Shown here piece after piece: positions 62,070-64,000 of a stretch of DNA of 64,000 nucleotides (position 1 is its first letter; each line of letters begins with the position of its first letter). Source of the stretch: an uncultured Clostridia bacterium. Its GTDB lineage: Bacteria; Bacillota; Clostridia; Christensenellales; Pumilibacteraceae. The position numbers were made by a program, and so were the translations under genes. The notes under the pieces were generated by a model. It was given only the letters and a program-made list of their open reading frames with translations. It made no database searches and had not been told where the DNA came from. The DNA lies in the NCBI GenBank assembly GCA_948440265.1, contig CAOJOK010000001.1, forward strand, positions 412,187 to 476,186. The letters are read 5' to 3'.

Positions 62070-62648
62070 ATGGTAGTCAAGCGGCTATTGAGAATAAGTT
62101 ATTTTATGATGCTTACCGTCATAGGCGCGCTTGTGCGCATACCGTTTACGCCCGTACCGTTCACTCTGCAAGCCGTGTTTGCCGTGCTTGCCGGACTGAC
62201 GATTGGCGGCGCGGACGGGGCTTATTCCCAGCTTGCTTACGCCGTATTCGGTATTATCGGCGTGCCCGTCTTTGCAGGCGGCGGCGGTTATACCTATGTG
62301 CTCGAACCGACGTTCGGATATATAGTCGGGCTGATACTCGGCGCGTACGTCGCGGGAGTGGTTCTTCGCAGGTTTGACACGCTGAAGCTCGGCAACGTCT
62401 TTCTTTCGGGTATGGCAGGCTTAACCGTCATTTACCTTATCGGCGCGGTATATCAGGTGCTTATTTACAAGCTGTATATGGCCTACCCTACCGCCGAGGC
62501 GTTCAAGACGCTTTTGCCCCTGCCGATTATGTTTGCGGCGCACGCGGTCATCATACTTATAATCGCGCTTATACTGCCGAAAGCAAAGACTATGATTGGG
62601 CGCTATAAGCAGGAAAAGTTCCGCAAGAATGCGTCCTGCCCCGAATGA
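62070..62648 (+). CDS. bioY: Biotin ECF transporter S component BioY
   Basis: A 192-residue membrane protein with six helices. VRIPFTPVPFTLQAVFAVLAGLTIGG and GVPVFAGGGGYTYVLEPTFGYIVGLILGAYVAG are the BioY signature (PF-x-P-V-PFT-x-Q and F-x-GG-x-G). It binds biotin outside and hands it to the ECF module. ATG 62070 fits the promoter as a leaderless start; codons from 62034 overlap the promoter itself. Confidence 0.93.
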   Translation: MVVKRLLRISYFMMLTVIGALVRIPFTPVPFTLQAVFAVLAGLTIGGADGAYSQLAYAVFGIIGVPVFAGGGGYTYVLEPTFGYIVGLILGAYVAGVVLRRFDTLKLGNVFLSGMAGLTVIYLIGAVYQVLIYKLYMAYPTAEAFKTLLPLPIMFAAHAVIILIIALILPKAKTMIGRYKQEKFRKNASCPE

Positions 62649-62684
62649 CTTTTATGTTAAGTTATATTTGATTTTGTGTATAAT

Positions 62685-62776
62685 GTTTACCCGAGCATTG
62701 CTCGATATAAAGGCGGCTCTTTAATCAAAGAGCGGAAAAGATTAACAACGGAATACTTTCAAGGAGGTTTCATACT
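62685..62776 (+). promoter_or_regulatory. 92-nt leader with two hairpins
   Basis: It follows a TATAAT at 62679-62684. CGAGCATTGCTCG and GCTCTTTAATCAAAGAGC form two small stems before AAGGAGG at the start of the next gene. It may be an attenuator or a stability element. Confidence 0.5.
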
Positions 62777-63550
62777 ATGAAAACGATGGATGATACGGTG
62801 AGGGCGCATCACTTCGATGCGCGGTTGAGCGGAACGGTTTGCGGCTATCTGCTTTTTGACCCCGATATTAAGTCAATACCGTGGTCGGGTCTGGCGATAG
62901 AGCAAAATGAGCTTGACGAGATTTTGAGTTTGAGCAAGTGCATAAACGGCTGCGGACAGACCGATTACCGCTTGACCGAACAGGGAATCGACGTATTGCT
63001 CGGGGCGACGGACAGTTTGAAAAATTTACTCAAAGAACAGCTTTCCGTTATCGTCAAACCGCCGCGCAAGAGAGCAGGCAAGCAGACACAGGATTACATA
63101 GCAAACAGCGGAATCAGTCCTATGCAAAAGCACGACGCGCACACTTTGCGTCTATTCGACAGTATTATCGAAGTTCTCGAAAGCACGGCAATCAAAGAGC
63201 CGAACGGCGACGAAGAAAGGTACGTCGACTATTTCATAGAATTTGCGACTAAAAACCGCCTTGCCGTCCGCGAGCTTTTAAACGGGCTTTTGACGGGCGA
63301 ATTCAAGCCGAACGAAAACATTACGCACTGCTTCAATAACGTCGGCGCGGTCAAGGAGTTCTGCGACGAAACGGACAAGAAAGACTATGTCGCGTCCTTA
63401 CTGACCGTGCAGAATAATAACGTGTTTATGACCGACGCTTTCGAAAAGAGACATAACAGCGTTCTTCCGTTCATACTCACCCTGCTCGACTTCTATTACC
63501 TCAACGAGAAGAAGTACCGCGCCCTTATGTTCTCCGCAATGGGAAGATAA
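62777..63550 (+). CDS. Hypothetical helical protein
   Basis: A 257-residue cytosolic protein with a strong ribosome site (CAAGGAGGTTTC). It begins MKTMDDTVRAHHFDARLSGT, has a basic linker (KPPRKRAGKQTQDY) near residue 95-110, and is helical after that (LFDSIIEVLESTAIKE, FATKNRLAVRELLNGLL). No family recognised. It has its own -10 box and terminator, so it is a single-gene unit. Confidence 0.65.
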   Translation: MKTMDDTVRAHHFDARLSGTVCGYLLFDPDIKSIPWSGLAIEQNELDEILSLSKCINGCGQTDYRLTEQGIDVLLGATDSLKNLLKEQLSVIVKPPRKRAGKQTQDYIANSGISPMQKHDAHTLRLFDSIIEVLESTAIKEPNGDEERYVDYFIEFATKNRLAVRELLNGLLTGEFKPNENITHCFNNVGAVKEFCDETDKKDYVASLLTVQNNNVFMTDAFEKRHNSVLPFILTLLDFYYLNEKKYRALMFSAMGR

Positions 63551-63577
63551 GCCGCACGGTTTTATGCAAGCCATCAA

Positions 63578-63607
63578 GACGGGCTCTTTATGCGCCCGTC
63601 TTTTTTA
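63578..63607 (+). terminator. Terminator of the 257-residue gene
   Basis: GACGGGC (63578-63584) pairs with GCCCGTC (63594-63600), followed by TTTTTT. Confidence 0.88.
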
Positions 63608-63780
63608 TTGAAAAAGCGCGGACCTTGGGTAATAGAGTTGCGCCTTATGCCCCGACTGAATAGAAAAGAGAAATGGTTCACAAAGACAAGACAAACGAGG
63701 GTTTTGTAGTAAGAGTTTGTAATCGCTTTGATGCAGGGGATTTCGAGCGGTTTAATTGGAAAGTTTGTAGTCGTTCTAAT

Positions 63781-63833
63781 GCAGGGGATTTCTCCGCTTC
63801 GCATACTTCGTATGCTTCGGTCGAAATGACATT
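63781..63833 (+). repeat. Dispersed repeat, copy 2
   Basis: GGGGATTTCTCCGCTTCG, hairpin GCATAC-TTC-GTATGC, then CTTCGGTCGAAATGACATTA. A partial left flank (TGATGCAGGGGATTTC) also occurs near 63731. The region 63608-64000 shows no gene. Confidence 0.8.
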
Positions 63834-63951
63834 AAATAAACAGAGAAATGACAAGGAACGCGCGTGCAGAGTGCGGGGTGTCCTGACGGCGGAGAAACGA
63901 GCAGTCCAAGAAAAGCAAGCATTTTTGAAAGGGCGTGTACTTCGCTCTGAT

Positions 63952-64000
63952 GCAGGGGATTTCTCCGCTTCGCATACTTCGTATGCTTCGGTCGAAATGA
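63952..64000 (+). repeat. Dispersed repeat, copy 3 (runs off the window)
   Basis: Same left flank and GCATAC-TTC-GTATGC hairpin as copy 2, cut at the window end within the right flank. Confidence 0.8.

Noticed and set aside
63574..63804. A 76-codon minus-strand frame near the window end
   Set aside because: It is built from the dispersed-repeat flanks (EIPCI repeats) and a terminator, with no ribosome site.

Overview
The window looks like chromosomal DNA of an anaerobic Clostridia-type Bacillota, probably an uncultured gut-associated lineage. The evidence is a V-type ATPase operon, the homodimeric glycyl-tRNA synthetase, a class II fructose-bisphosphate aldolase, ECF-transporter S components (PanT-like and BioY-like), a very large 2-hydroxyacyl-CoA dehydratase activator-like protein, many small lipoproteins and BspA-type leucine-rich repeats. 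Promoters are mostly near-consensus sigma-70/SigA type with 17-bp spacers. I see no prophage, CRISPR array or intact insertion sequence. The only recombination gene is one small serine recombinase.

Layout. 1-9.5 kb: GNAT acetyltransferase, BadF/HgdC-type activator, a small accessory patch (serine recombinase, repeat-containing lipoprotein), an amidohydrolase and purA. 9.6-14.3 kb: an orphan RnlA-like HEPN RNase candidate and a 1085-residue surface protein. 14.5-18.1 kb: hom, coaX, a PanT-like S component and a lipoprotein. 18.3-25.8 kb: hypothetical proteins, a cysteine-rich miniprotein, glyQS, gpsA with a SLOG/DUF1273 gene, and a lipoprotein. 25.9-35.0 kb: rpiB followed by a complete nine-gene V-ATPase operon, probably sodium-coupled judging from subunit K. 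35.1-41.8 kb: tsaC with a tailed low-molecular-weight phosphatase, membrane proteins, cardiolipin synthase, an ABC exporter and a 40-residue acidic miniprotein. 41.8-51.9 kb: the most remarkable locus (below). 52.1-55.4 kb: a helical protein, a polysaccharide deacetylase and a membrane-anchored glycerophosphodiesterase. 55.7-56.0 kb: tRNA-Ala and tRNA-Ile. 56.0-64.0 kb: small regulators, gapA, an IrrE-like protein lacking its catalytic Glu, an M29 aminopeptidase, fba, bioY, a hypothetical protein and a dispersed repeat.

The highlight is a seven-gene minus-strand operon (51870 down to 41824) behind a perfect TTGACA-17-TATAAT promoter. In order it encodes: an SPFH protein with two zinc ribbons; a membrane-anchored coiled coil; two Snf7/ESCRT-III-like helical proteins, one ending in a near-match to the MIM1 motif; a protein joining a MIT-like helical domain, a CbxX-type AAA+ domain and a Vps4-type AAA+ domain with a Vps4-like C-terminus; a cytosolic zinc-ribbon trypsin-like protease; and a 1478-residue zinc ribbon-TIR-transmembrane-LRR protein whose order is the mirror image of a Toll-like receptor. 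My inference is a bacterial ESCRT-III/Vps4-like membrane-remodelling system coupled to sensor and effector modules (TIR, protease), possibly for envelope damage or phage defence.

Other notable signals: several membrane-protein genes have a -10 box only 5-8 nt before the start codon and no Shine-Dalgarno, suggesting leaderless mRNAs; the tRNA-Ala/tRNA-Ile spacer carries a copy of the tRNA-Ile anticodon arm split by 16 nt; and a dispersed repeat has conserved flanks around hairpins of differing sequence.
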